Assembly (NCBI GenBank): GCA_016744395.1
Contig: JADGEK010000023.1
Coordinates: 1-56,312 of the forward strand
Length of the DNA: 56,312 nt
DNA from: Gammaproteobacteria bacterium
GTDB lineage: Bacteria; Pseudomonadota; Gammaproteobacteria; GRL18
Direction of reading: 5' to 3'
This document shows positions 32,001 to 39,969 of this stretch, piece after piece. A program made the translations under genes and the position numbers. Each line of letters opens with the position of its first letter. Within the stretch, counting starts at the first letter, position 1. The notes beneath the pieces are model-generated. The model was not told where the DNA came from and did no database searches. It saw only the letters and a list, made by a program, of their open reading frames with translations.

Positions 32001-32430
32001 AATTTTTTGCTTCCACTGCAGCCAGATTGGCGGATTCAGCCCCCAACTGCTGCTCTAAATCGGATAAAGAAGTCTTCTCTATGCTCTGAGAAAGTTGTTC
32101 AGATGTTTGTTTGGGTGGCTGTTGTTTATCAAATGTATCCAGTTTCTTCTCTAAAAATTTTATCTTTTGAGGTGCCTGTTTTCTCAGTTCGCTAAATTCA
32201 TTAGATAATTGTTCATAGTTTTTTATTTCATCTAAAAAATCCAGTGTTTTTGAGTACAGAGAAAGTAAATTTTTTTTAGTGTCATCATCCAGCTCTTTTA
32301 TCCCATCTATTGCCTTTATTTTATCCTGAAGTGTTTTTTCATTAACCAAATTTGAATCAGCAGAAAAAACAGGGTTGAAAAAAGAAAAGACATTGATAAA
32401 AAATAAAATAACCAGAATTTGAAATTTCAT
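29050..32430 (-). CDS. large MscK/YjeP-type mechanosensitive channel
   Basis: An 1126-residue channel protein. After a signal peptide (to about residue 23) a long periplasmic helical region (about 25-470) is rich in coiled-coil sequence. Roughly eleven membrane segments follow (about 490-880), then the MscS core: pore helix region FGLQEIVANFISGIIILFE, the beta domain VGDYVSVGENEGIVSRI and the cytoplasmic cage ending near FPQRDVHLD. The architecture and length match MscK (KefA) and MscM (YjeP) of E. coli. It releases solutes on hypo-osmotic shock. An acidic insert (ESDDLNLEDNNRDIEEPEID) lies in a cytoplasmic loop. The DUF481 gene is directly downstream. Confidence 0.9.
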   Translation of the reverse strand: MKFQILVILFFINVFSFFNPVFSADSNLVNEKTLQDKIKAIDGIKELDDDTKKNLLSLYSKTLDFLDEIKNYEQLSNEFSELRKQAPQKIKFLEKKLDTFDKQQPPKQTSEQLSQSIEKTSLSDLEQQLGAESANLAAVEAKNSDQTQILNSETESSPEVRKRLIEVNHLLEQLVEDKKLVSSAGSSEQKKAEKWLIDSHIVALRSEIRMLDLKLLSQTTRLKLLKINKDVSDYQLKKIREKVRVLEQQVDLKRNKEIKKTQEITRAEQLKAEGKHPLIQHIAQLNTKLSEDITQKTQQLTALEAGDDIANKETKRLSDEQISTRKKLEIAGLNLILGQVLLEQKRALPDRSLYLKNLKNREELIAQSGLQHIQYQEEVGKIRHTQEYLFLLMKGVAAETQLQIQDDLLKLIRTRKELLKKAINIDENYLKAIANLDFAEKKLIQVATVYSQLIDEHLLWLRSAPPINLENIKDIPEQVVFFLSPSKWFVFVNDFSLMLNSSVLIIPGFLLIVFLLLKKQKLKTLIIHTGQKTKRISNDRLMHTLKAIFYTLLMASPIPLLMVMIVWQFNRIPEISEFSQAMVIGLKIIIIPLFCLQLFRAMCLPEGLFEVHFKWSVNVIKGLRKEMGRLIFTLLPAIFITGVLISKSGAFVNGGLGRLSLLVTLLTFAIFFYRLLKPKSGFLERVAQRNPEGIFARFQHIWFLLSLFVVGFLMILTIIGYVYTAGQLTRSLVYTAWLIFALIIMQQVSIRWLLLTRRRYALKLAYEKRMAMQAAKANMESDDLNLEDNNRDIEEPEIDMVSLSEESIKLLNLMLFIVGVSGLITIWADVLPALSIFEKIELWHHQGVVGGTEKLLPITLGDLGFAIIVAIITLVGAKRLPAIIEILLLQTKVSSGNRYTVTTLINYIIFGIGFFTVFNIMGANWAQFQWLFAALSVGIGFGLQEIVANFISGIIILFERPIRVGDYVSVGENEGIVSRINIRATTIMTKDRKELLVPNKEFITGQLLNWSLSDPTARLIIPVGVAYGSDIPRAKTLLIEAAQEHHRVFDEPEPKVIFFNFGDNTLDLQLRCFIGNIDFRLTTISEINEAINDKFNAEGISISFPQRDVHLDISQPIDIRFQGENN

Positions 32431-32586
32431 AGACGCTCTATATTATAAAAAATGTGAATATGGCTTATATTATGACAGTGAAAATTGCACACTTCAAAGA
32501 AACCATGCTTTTCAATTGATATATCTGTTAATTTTGCTATATATTGTTAATACCCATATAAAATTAAATCATCATACAAAAATGCC

Positions 32587-34437
32587 ATGAATCATAAGTT
32601 TCATTCTTTTTTACATCAACAAATTCTATTGATGCTTGGCCTATCACTCGTACCAGGACTTGGATACATTTTTTTAGGCTGGATGAATAACATCATCACC
32701 CCAGCACTCATATGGTATATTTTAGTCCTGATGACCTCTATCTGGGGATATCGCCTACATAAAGCTTTTCTCTACGACACGATGACACGTCATGAGTTAG
32801 ATAAATGGCATCAACAGTTACGGTGGTTTTTTTACACCATTTTTTCCCTCTGGACCCTCATATTCTTGCTCTATTCAAGTGAAACCGACAGTAAATTACA
32901 CTACATTGCCATTTTTACTCAATTAGGGGCATCAGTTGTTGCTTCCACACTGCTATACTCTGATAAAAAGTTATACACACCAATCATCATTATCTTAATG
33001 TTGCCATTGACAATCTATTTTGCTGGAATTCAACAATGGTATGGCTATGTGCTTTGTTTCTTTGCTTATATTTTTATGGGAGTGTTGCTTTATAGCGCCA
33101 ATAGCAGTAATCAATTACTACTAAAAACCCATTTTCAAGCCACGCACGATGAACTAACAGGTCTGCATAACCGAAAACAGTTCAATGATACTCTGCAAAA
33201 AACAATCAACATCTTAAAATCATCAAAATATTATTCCTATTTATTGTTAATTGATCTCGATCATTTTAAAATTATCAATGATTCACTAGGTCATGATATT
33301 GGTGATAAATTGTTGATTGAAGTATCCAAGCGAATGCAAAATCACATCAGCAAAGAGCATACTCTGGCTCGATTGGGTGGCGATGAGTTTATTATTATTG
33401 GCCCTGAATTTACTGATAGGGATGAGTGTCAAAAATCAGCAACACACTTTGCAGAACAACTCTTGAAGAAAATTAAGGCCAGTTACATCATCCCCCCTCA
33501 TCACCTTTACATCAGTGCCAGTATTGGACTCAACTTGTTAAGTGATAAAGAAATTAAAGTCAGCAGTTTTGTTAAAGAGGCCGATATTGCCATGTACGAG
33601 GCAAAAGCAGCTGGCAGAGATGGAGTCATTGTATTTAACGATGACTTTTCAAAACAAATTGAAAAGCACCTTGAAATTGAACGCTTACTACACTTTGCTC
33701 TTGAAAAAAATGAAATTGAACTTAAATTTCAGCCTCAGCAAGATCAGTCACAAGCAATTATTGGTTGTGAAGTTCTTGTTCGATGGAACAATAAAAAAAT
33801 AGGAGAGATTTCACCTGTTGATTTTATTCCCATCGCCGAACAAACTGGTTATATTATAGAACTAGGCTTATATATCTTGGAGGAATCCATAAAAACACTG
33901 CTTGAATGGGAAGAAAAAGGACTCATTCTAAAACAGTTTTCCATTAATATTAGCATGAGACAAATTTTTCATCATAGCTTTATTAAGGATGTAAAAACAC
34001 TCTGCCATAAATATCTTGACCACAGCTTATGTACTAAAATCGTTTTTGAATTAACCGAAACTATTGTTGCAGAAGATATTAAAAAATTAGTCGCCATTAT
34101 GAATGAATTAAAAAAACTCGGCATTAAGTTTTCAATGGATGATTTTGGTACAGGTTATTCTTCTTTAAGTTACATTACTCAACTGCCCATCAATGAACTT
34201 AAAATTGATCGTTCTTTTGTCAGTAATTTAAATGCCAACGAACAAAATAAAGCCATTGTTTCCAGCATACTTAATTTAGCAAAAACATTTGAACTGAGTA
34301 TTGTCGCTGAAGGCGTTGAGACATCTGAACAAATTGATTTTCTTGCTCAAAATGATTGTGATATTTTACAAGGTTATTATTTTTCCAGACCTGTCAGTGG
34401 TGCAGAATTTGAAGCATTATTTTTTAAAAATAAATAA
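32587..34437 (+). CDS. membrane GGDEF-EAL bifunctional c-di-GMP protein
   Basis: 616 residues. Five or six N-terminal membrane segments (residues 12-170) form a MASE-like sensor without an obvious ligand. The GGDEF domain (about 183-350) has an intact GGDEF at 264-268, so diguanylate cyclase activity is possible; the inhibitory RxxD site is not present at its expected place. The EAL domain (about 360-610) has EVL instead of EAL but keeps the metal and catalytic residues: NIS, ELTET, DDFGTGYSSL, LKIDRSFV and AEGVE. Both activities are plausible. The gene stands alone and converges on glrR. With the HD-GYP protein it is one of two c-di-GMP enzymes in the window. Confidence 0.9.
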   Translation: MNHKFHSFLHQQILLMLGLSLVPGLGYIFLGWMNNIITPALIWYILVLMTSIWGYRLHKAFLYDTMTRHELDKWHQQLRWFFYTIFSLWTLIFLLYSSETDSKLHYIAIFTQLGASVVASTLLYSDKKLYTPIIIILMLPLTIYFAGIQQWYGYVLCFFAYIFMGVLLYSANSSNQLLLKTHFQATHDELTGLHNRKQFNDTLQKTINILKSSKYYSYLLLIDLDHFKIINDSLGHDIGDKLLIEVSKRMQNHISKEHTLARLGGDEFIIIGPEFTDRDECQKSATHFAEQLLKKIKASYIIPPHHLYISASIGLNLLSDKEIKVSSFVKEADIAMYEAKAAGRDGVIVFNDDFSKQIEKHLEIERLLHFALEKNEIELKFQPQQDQSQAIIGCEVLVRWNNKKIGEISPVDFIPIAEQTGYIIELGLYILEESIKTLLEWEEKGLILKQFSINISMRQIFHHSFIKDVKTLCHKYLDHSLCTKIVFELTETIVAEDIKKLVAIMNELKKLGIKFSMDDFGTGYSSLSYITQLPINELKIDRSFVSNLNANEQNKAIVSSILNLAKTFELSIVAEGVETSEQIDFLAQNDCDILQGYYFSRPVSGAEFEALFFKNK

Positions 34438-34735
34438 ATTTTTCTTTTATAAAGCTTTAAGCAACGTTCATCACCTGAAAAACTACTTAAAAATGAAATA
34501 GTTTTGAAACAGCAATAATCAGTAGTCAGTTCTTATACTCAGTGTTCACCATTTCGGAACAACTGTTTAGCAGTCAAAGATCCATCTGGATTAGAAGAAT
34601 TAACAGGCCCACTATGTGCTCAATTAGCCTCTATTTTTTAATAAAACAAAGCATAGCACACTAGGGTAGCAGTTAATGCCTTGCACTAAAGTGCATAATT
34701 GTGACTAGCGAACTATGCAATAAAAAGTTCTCAAT
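34438..34735. other. convergent spacer with a coding-like relic
   Basis: Between convergent genes. The plus strand from about 34522 to 34642 has an open frame without a start codon that reads like the end of a real protein (…FRNNCLAVKDPSGLEELTGP, then LCAQLASIF and TAA). I cannot name it. Nearby is a small palindrome TGCACTAAAGTGCA. No terminator with a T run was found. Confidence 0.3.
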
Positions 34736-36109
34736 TTAAGATTTTTCTTTAAAATGTGATGGTTCGATTAAGTGACGTTTGAGTAATTTATAAAACTCTG
34801 TTCGGTTTCTTTTTGCCAGACGTGCCGCTTGAGTGACATTGCCATTGACCATTTGAAGCAGTTGAGTTAAATACTGTCTTTCAAATTCCTGTTTTGCTTC
34901 TTTAAAACTTTGAATAGTTGTAGGTTTTTCACGTAACGCTTTTTCAACCAACTTAACGGGTATGATAGGTGTTGTTGAAAATGCAGAGACTTGTTCAATC
35001 ACATTTTTTAAATGTCTGACATTCCCTGGCCATTCATAGCTGACCAGCATCTCCATTGCATCATTAGAAAATCCTTTTACCTTACCGTTAATATTGAAGT
35101 CAGGATTTGCAATAAAGTGATTAGCTAATAATGGGATATCTTCACGTCTGTCAGATAATTTTGGTAATTTTAAAGTGACAACATTTATCCTATAATAAAG
35201 ATCCATTCGAAAAACATCATCAGCAACCAGTTTTTCCAGATCTCTATGGCTTGCTGTTACAATCCTGACATCCACCGAGATTGTTTTATTTGAGCCAACA
35301 GGTCGTATCTGATGTTCTTGTAATGCACGCAACAGTTTTACTTGAAAAGCAGGTGACATATCACCAATTTCATCCAGAAAAAGAGTGCCTTTATCTGCGG
35401 TTTGGAATAAGCCTTTACGTTCTTCCAGAGCACCTGTAAATGCTCCCTTACGATGTCCAAATAATTCCGACTCTAATAAGTCTTCGGGAATAGCACTGCA
35501 ATTAACGGCAACAAAAGATTGTTTTTTCCTTGGGCTTGCATCATGCACTGCCTGTGCTATTAACTCCTTGCCCGTGCCGCTTTCGCCATGAATAAATATA
35601 CTGGCATCCCCCTGAGCCAGGCTACTGAGATCACGCAAAAGATCATTCATCAGTGGACTTCGAGTAATGATATTTGCACGCCATTGTTCGTCTATTTCTT
35701 TGTTTTCTCCATATTGGCAGGCACCTTTCATTGTAAGAGCATGATTTACCTGTTCTAAAAACTCCCTGCTTTCAAAAGGTTTAGATAAAAAGCTAAAAAC
35801 ACCCTGGCGAGTGGCTGCTACCGCTTCTTTTATGGTACCGTGAGCTGTAAGAATAATAATTGGTAAAGTCTGATATTTTTTTTGTATTTGCTCACATAAT
35901 TTCATTCCATCCATTTCACCCATACGTAAATCAGTGACTACAAGATGAGGGTGAAAAAGAGGTAGTTTTACCAATGCTTCTTCACCGCTGAGCACAGTTT
36001 CGACTTCATAACCAACAGTTTTGAGACGTAACGTGAGCAATTTCAGCAAACTTTCATCATCATCCACCAGAAGAATTCTCCGAGCCAATTTTTTCTTAAT
36101 TGGAATCAT
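34736..36109 (-). CDS. glrR: sigma-54-dependent response regulator GlrR (QseF)
   Basis: A 457-residue NtrC-family regulator. The receiver domain has the acidic pocket LVDDD and phospho-acceptor Asp60 (VVTDLRM). The AAA+ domain has Walker A GESGTGKE, the sigma-54 contact loop GAFTGA and Walker B LFLDEIGD. A Fis-type helix-turn-helix ends the protein (NVTQAARLAKRNRTEFYKLL). The ATG at 36109 is chosen (GGAAG upstream; receiver fold begins at once); a TTG at 36148 is in frame but lies within qseG. The arrangement glrK-qseG-glrR matches E. coli, where GlrR activates glmY and rpoE promoters through TGTC-N10-GACA sites. Matching sites lie upstream of the EF-hand gene at 38.3-38.5 kb. Confidence 0.93.
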   Translation of the reverse strand: MIPIKKKLARRILLVDDDESLLKLLTLRLKTVGYEVETVLSGEEALVKLPLFHPHLVVTDLRMGEMDGMKLCEQIQKKYQTLPIIILTAHGTIKEAVAATRQGVFSFLSKPFESREFLEQVNHALTMKGACQYGENKEIDEQWRANIITRSPLMNDLLRDLSSLAQGDASIFIHGESGTGKELIAQAVHDASPRKKQSFVAVNCSAIPEDLLESELFGHRKGAFTGALEERKGLFQTADKGTLFLDEIGDMSPAFQVKLLRALQEHQIRPVGSNKTISVDVRIVTASHRDLEKLVADDVFRMDLYYRINVVTLKLPKLSDRREDIPLLANHFIANPDFNINGKVKGFSNDAMEMLVSYEWPGNVRHLKNVIEQVSAFSTTPIIPVKLVEKALREKPTTIQSFKEAKQEFERQYLTQLLQMVNGNVTQAARLAKRNRTEFYKLLKRHLIEPSHFKEKS

Positions 36110-36671
36110 TTTTCTTTTCTTCCAATCGTTGATTGATACTGGTTTCAATACTTTTTAGCTCAAGCAGTTTCTTTGCCATTGATTCTTTTTCACTCTGACA
36201 ATTGGATAGTTGCTCTTTAGCTGATTTAACCTCTTGATTGAGTCGTTTTCTTTCTTCCTTCAGTTTTTTAACTTTTTTAAGCTGTTCAAAAAGTATTATC
36301 TGATGATTAATTAACCACTCGATTTGTTCACTATTTAGTTTTGTATCTCGTATTTTTTTTAGAATATTAATTCCTTCACTCATTGTTCCACAAGCGGGAT
36401 ACTCATTGATAGCATAGGCTAAAGACCAACCTGAGATCCAGTCATCTAATACATTGAATTTAAATCTAAGTTGGTTGCATTCTATCTGTTTTTTCTTATT
36501 TGACAGCGATGCAAAACGAACACCAAAGGCCATTATATTATCCAGTTCTGAGATTGAGCATGATAAGCGGCTGACATTTTTGATGACTGGGTTTACTCTG
36601 GGAGTAATTGATGTGCAGCTAATTATGCTCGATACTATTAAAAAAAATAATAAAATCTCTTTTTTTTTCAC
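36096..36671 (-). CDS. qseG: QseG-like outer-membrane lipoprotein
   Basis: A 191-residue lipoprotein with lipobox SIISC (Cys19). The mature region has short hydrophobic and helical stretches and ends in a long charged coiled coil (about residues 125-190). Sequence similarity to E. coli QseG (YfhG) is low, so the call rests on position between glrK and glrR, lipoprotein nature and coiled-coil C-terminus. E. coli QseG contacts the GlrK/QseE periplasmic domain and promotes signalling. The start is GTG with AAGGA upstream. The end overlaps glrR by 14 bases. Confidence 0.75.
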   Translation of the reverse strand: MKKKEILLFFLIVSSIISCTSITPRVNPVIKNVSRLSCSISELDNIMAFGVRFASLSNKKKQIECNQLRFKFNVLDDWISGWSLAYAINEYPACGTMSEGINILKKIRDTKLNSEQIEWLINHQIILFEQLKKVKKLKEERKRLNQEVKSAKEQLSNCQSEKESMAKKLLELKSIETSINQRLEEKKNDSN

Positions 36672-36683
36672 TATTTTTCCTTA

Positions 36684-38183
36684 TCACATATTTTGATTAA
36701 CTGGCAGTCTCACCAAAAATCTTGCGCCAGGAAACTTTTTATTCGGTTTAAGGAGTCTGATTACACCATGGTGAATGTTGACATAATCCTTTACCAGCTT
36801 AAGTCCAAGCCCAGATCCTCGAACTGGCCAGACTCCAGAAGATTTATCCTGATAAAATTCATTAAAAATAAATTCTTGTTCATTTGTTGATATTCCTTTT
36901 CCCTGATCTTCAATCAGTAGGTATACATTATTCTTGTGCACTTTTAAGGAAATGCCTAATTCACTATCAGAATTTCCAAACTTTAGAGCATTTGATAATA
37001 AATTACTAATAATAACTCTAACTTTATCTCGATCAGCTTGCACCTTAATTGAGCTGATAAATTCTTTAGTTTTTATTTTTTTATAATTAATGATCAGGCG
37101 ATATTCTTCAATAATTCGCTGAATTAATGTAGCCATATCAAAAGTTGAACAATTGAGTTCAGTCTGTATTGATATTGTTTTTTGATATTCGAGTAAATTT
37201 TCTATCAGACTGTTCAATTGTATGCAGCCGAGCCTCATTAACTGAACAATTTCTTGTTGCTCCTGATTTAATTCTCCAACAATTTCATCTTCCAGAATGC
37301 CTGAACCTTCTTTTAGAGTTGCCAAAGGTGTTTTTAGTTCATGAGAAATGGTTTTTATAAAATTCTGCTTATCATTTTCAAGTTGATTTAATCGAAGTCT
37401 CAGCCATTCAAGGTGTTTGCCTAAATTTTCCAGATCTTTTGGACCGTGAATATGGACGGACTGGTCAAAATCTCCTTTACCAATTTCTCTTATTGCCTGC
37501 CCAATATGTTTGATAGGTTTTGTGAGTAGTGACACAAATATCAGTCCAAGTATCAGTGCCAGAGGGACTGCCAGAAACACACTGTAAATCAAGTTTTGTC
37601 GGACCTGCTTTGCAGCTATGGAAAGTGCTTCAGCTTCCTTCCTTAATTGAACACGACCTTTATTGGCTAATTTTCGGGCATCCAGCGTTAAATAGGCATA
37701 TTCATTCAGGTCATATTTTGTCAGTTCTCTTTGCCCTGAAATGATTTTTTGATTGATTAATAAATATAGTTTATTTTCATTTTCAAGTAAATTATCCATT
37801 GTTGCTTGTAATTCAGATTTTACTCCTTTGAATTTCATTTTATCTGCGGCATCAATAAATGTCTGATGGTGATCCTGAAATCCCTTAAATAAGTCTGGTT
37901 CTTTAAGTATCTGATACTGTCTGATATTTCGTTCCATTGATATCAGTCGCTCTAAAATTATCCGATTACTGTCTGTTACTATGATCGTATTAATTAAAGT
38001 TTCCTGGGTTAAACTTGTGTGCTGAGTAATGGCTACAAGAGCGTAAATAAAAGCTAATATTAATGGTAATGAAATAATTACAATACTCACCAGAAATAGC
38101 TGATAGAGCGAGCTTGGACGAAATGATCTTTTTGATATAGCGTGATTAATTATTGATCTGAATGATGCTATTGGTTTTGTCAC
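36684..38183 (-). CDS. glrK: sensor histidine kinase GlrK (QseE)
   Basis: A 499-residue membrane kinase. Membrane segments lie at about 29-51 and 199-221, with a helical periplasmic domain between. HAMP follows, then the dimerisation domain with phospho-acceptor His281 (TISHELKTPLATLKEG), and an ATPase domain with N box NLLSNALKF, G1 box DQGKGIS and G2 GSGLGLKLV. GlrK phosphorylates GlrR and is linked to cell-envelope state. The start is a GTG at 38183 without a clear ribosome site. It leads the operon: 12 bases to qseG. Confidence 0.92.
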   Translation of the reverse strand: MTKPIASFRSIINHAISKRSFRPSSLYQLFLVSIVIISLPLILAFIYALVAITQHTSLTQETLINTIIVTDSNRIILERLISMERNIRQYQILKEPDLFKGFQDHHQTFIDAADKMKFKGVKSELQATMDNLLENENKLYLLINQKIISGQRELTKYDLNEYAYLTLDARKLANKGRVQLRKEAEALSIAAKQVRQNLIYSVFLAVPLALILGLIFVSLLTKPIKHIGQAIREIGKGDFDQSVHIHGPKDLENLGKHLEWLRLRLNQLENDKQNFIKTISHELKTPLATLKEGSGILEDEIVGELNQEQQEIVQLMRLGCIQLNSLIENLLEYQKTISIQTELNCSTFDMATLIQRIIEEYRLIINYKKIKTKEFISSIKVQADRDKVRVIISNLLSNALKFGNSDSELGISLKVHKNNVYLLIEDQGKGISTNEQEFIFNEFYQDKSSGVWPVRGSGLGLKLVKDYVNIHHGVIRLLKPNKKFPGARFLVRLPVNQNM

Positions 38184-38323
38184 AATTAATTGAATATTCC
38201 TAGTCTGCTAATTCGTTGTTTAAGAAAAAATTAGGCATATTTGAAAATCAAATTATCATTTTAAAATAATTATATCTGTGATATGAGTTGCAAGATTATC
38301 AAAAATTTGAAAGATATAGCTTG

Positions 38324-38341
38324 TGTCGCTAATTTGCGACA
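38324..38341. promoter_or_regulatory. perfect GlrR-type binding site
   Basis: TGTCGCTAATTTGCGACA fits the GlrR consensus TGTC-N10-GACA exactly, and its arms form a 6-bp palindrome (TGTCGC/GCGACA). It lies about 330 bases upstream of the predicted sigma-54 start and 141 bases before the divergent glrK start codon, a position from which an enhancer could serve the EF-hand gene, glrK, or both. Confidence 0.7.
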
Positions 38342-38477
38342 GATAAGGCATTCTTATCAAGCTAACAGATATTGGAGTTCATGTGTTTATGGAGTGAAAT
38401 ATAGGGAGCAGAAGTATTGATTTACTTAGTAATTCATTATTAAGTAAACAAAAGTATAAATATTCATCCTTAATTTT

Positions 38478-38495
38478 TGTCATTTATTATTGATA
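38478..38495. promoter_or_regulatory. near-match GlrR-type site
   Basis: TGTC-N10-GATA, one mismatch from the consensus, about 180 bases upstream of the predicted sigma-54 start. Confidence 0.4.
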
Positions 38496-38538
38496 AATTT
38501 ATTCATAATAATCCATTTTTCTTTTATAAAAATCATTT

Positions 38539-38556
38539 TGTCGTTCAATGGTTACA
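38539..38556. promoter_or_regulatory. near-match GlrR-type site
   Basis: TGTC-N10-TACA, one mismatch from the consensus, about 119 bases upstream of the predicted sigma-54 start. Together with the two sites upstream this gives three, as reported for E. coli glmY. Confidence 0.4.
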
Positions 38557-38631
38557 CTTATAGTGTGAAGTAATGAGGAAAAAAAAATAGCTTTGTGTCA
38601 AATCCATGATGCCATAACAAAATATTAATAT

Positions 38632-38647
38632 TGGCATATGTCTTGCT
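38632..38647 (+). promoter_or_regulatory. sigma-54 promoter of the EF-hand gene
   Basis: TGGCATATGTCTTGCT matches the consensus TGGCAY-R-N4-TTGCW at every fixed base: GG at 38633-38634 (-24) and GC at 38645-38646 (-12). Transcription should start near 38658, giving a 56-base leader before the ATG at 38714. The rest of the 38184-38713 spacer is AT-rich without other recognisable features or any gene. Confidence 0.8.
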
Positions 38648-38713
38648 GAAGTAAGATCATATCTGAAAAATTGTTTTCAGATTATATTTAATAATGATAT
38701 AAGGATTTTTCAA

Positions 38714-38935
38714 ATGATAAATAAATTATTACTCACTGCTTTTTTTGCTTTTGCTGCCAACTCTTCTTTTGCTGATGATTTTACTATGTTAGATGCAGAT
38801 AAAGATGGCCTCATTAGTAAAGATGAAGCATCAATTTCTCAAACAGTTACTAAACAATGGGATCTGCTTGATATAAATAAAGATGGATATCTTGGAAAAG
38901 ATGAGCTTGCTGTTCTTAGTAGTATTAAAGACTGA
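38714..38935 (+). CDS. small exported EF-hand protein
   Basis: A 73-residue protein with a signal peptide (residues 1-20, cleavage after SFA) and two EF-hand calcium loops: DADKDGLISKDE (residues 27-38) and DINKDGYLGKDE (53-64). Each has Asp at positions 1, 3 and 5, Gly at 6 and Glu at 12, so calcium binding is expected. It would be periplasmic and might buffer or sense calcium. AAGGA precedes the ATG by eight bases. A sigma-54 promoter and GlrR-type sites lie upstream, so I infer GlrK/GlrR control. The small lipoprotein gene follows. Confidence 0.88.
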   Translation: MINKLLLTAFFAFAANSSFADDFTMLDADKDGLISKDEASISQTVTKQWDLLDINKDGYLGKDELAVLSSIKD

Positions 38936-39087
38936 TTAAAATTTTTTTCTGAAAGACTTGCTGCTTAGTTACAATAAAATGTTAACCTGTTTTCAATAAA
39001 CTGTGTTTTCAAATTTATAACTAAGTTGCATGTTTCACCCTACTAAATTGCATTAACTTATATTTTTTATAGATAAAAGGAAGTTCA

Positions 39088-39243
39088 ATGAATAAATTGA
39101 TTTATATAATAATGGCAGTATTATTTTCGGTTACTCTTTTTGCCTGTGATGATAAAAATGCTGAAATATCTGATGTAGAAAGTTTAAATCAGCCAATATC
39201 TGAAGTGTACAAAACGGTTCAATCAGAGCCTGAAACAAAATAA
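39088..39243 (+). CDS. very small lipoprotein (51 residues)
   Basis: A short gene: MNKLIYIIMAVLFSVTLFAC is a full lipoprotein signal peptide with lipobox LFAC (Cys20). The mature peptide is only 32 residues, acidic and hydrophilic, without further cysteine. Asp at +2 and +3 (CDD) would favour inner-membrane retention under E. coli rules. AAAAGGAAG precedes the ATG. It lies 152 bases after the EF-hand gene on the same strand and may share its transcript. Function unknown. Confidence 0.75.
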   Translation: MNKLIYIIMAVLFSVTLFACDDKNAEISDVESLNQPISEVYKTVQSEPETK

Positions 39244-39253
39244 AATAAGAAAT

Positions 39254-39327
39254 AATTATGGCGCGGATTTTAGTCATAAGTGCGCTACTTATGACTTAAA
39301 TCCGCGTGGGCAAAGATGTCCATAATT
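39254..39327. repeat. long palindromic (REP/MITE-like) element
   Basis: 20-base arms (39262-39281 and 39287-39306) pair with one mismatch around a GCGCT loop; they begin CGCGGATTT and end AAATCCGCG. An outer pair AATTATGG/CCATAATT (39254-39261/39320-39327) encloses them with an asymmetric insert TGGGCAAAGATGT. No T run follows, so it is not a simple terminator. It is markedly GC-richer than its surroundings, like dispersed intergenic repeats. Confidence 0.65.
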
Positions 39328-39375
39328 TAAGGTTAACATGATTGGACTTTAATCGTATCTAATTAAGGTAATTAT

Positions 39376-39852
39376 ATGGATTGTAAAATAAATAGTTGGT
39401 TTTGTTTTTTATCTATTTCTTTTGTAACAAATTTTTTTTTAGTTTCTTTAATTGTTGCTCAAGAAACTATCTTTTTAAAGAAAGAATCCTTGTTGTCTGA
39501 GCATCAGAAAACTTTGCCAATACTATCCAGACAACAACTTTCAAAATGTATTGAAAAAACTAAATTGGCTGAAAAAAATATAAAACAACTCAATAAACAA
39601 GAAAATATGATGGGCAATAATATAAAAAATATTAATAAACTCAAGTACAAGCTTGAGGCAAAAAAAAATACCCTCGATCTTCATAGTTCTGAATCTGTAT
39701 TGGCATATAATCAGTTAAATAAAAAACTGAAACAGTTATCTATAGATTATAATCTGGATGCAGAATATTATAATAATGCAGTAAAACAATATCACTCTGA
39801 GATTCTAACTCTAAAAAATGAATGTGATAATAAACGGTTTGATTCTGAATAA
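39376..39852 (+). CDS. exported coiled-coil protein of unknown function
   Basis: A 158-residue protein. The N-terminus (about 1-29) is a hydrophobic signal sequence or anchor ending LIVAQ. The rest is charged, lysine- and asparagine-rich and strongly helical, with coiled-coil character from about residue 55 to 150. Two cysteines (Cys58 and Cys149) flank the helical part and could pair in the periplasm. I do not recognise a family. It follows the EF-hand protein and the small lipoprotein on the plus strand, the third small exported product opposite glrK. Codon use is AT-rich like its neighbours. Confidence 0.65.
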   Translation: MDCKINSWFCFLSISFVTNFFLVSLIVAQETIFLKKESLLSEHQKTLPILSRQQLSKCIEKTKLAEKNIKQLNKQENMMGNNIKNINKLKYKLEAKKNTLDLHSSESVLAYNQLNKKLKQLSIDYNLDAEYYNNAVKQYHSEILTLKNECDNKRFDSE

Positions 39853-39879
39853 AATTATTAGGATGTATAACATCTAACA

Positions 39880-39898
39880 CCAGCGAAAGTTTCGCTGG
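39880..39898. terminator. possible bidirectional terminator
   Basis: CCAGCGAAA and TTTCGCTGG form a very tight GC-rich hairpin between the coiled-coil gene (plus) and the convergent ferritin-like gene (minus). The T run on the plus strand is weak (GAATTTTG), so the call is tentative. Confidence 0.5.
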
Positions 39899-39969
39899 AA
39901 GAATTTTGTAACTTTCTGTTAATTTAAAAAGTATTCGAAAATATGTGTAAAAAAAGAAACTCAACTCTT

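Noticed and set aside
38184..38713. A GlmY-like sRNA gene upstream of glrK
   Set aside because: The sigma-54 promoter points to the EF-hand gene; I found no GlmY-like hairpin or terminator between promoter and ATG.
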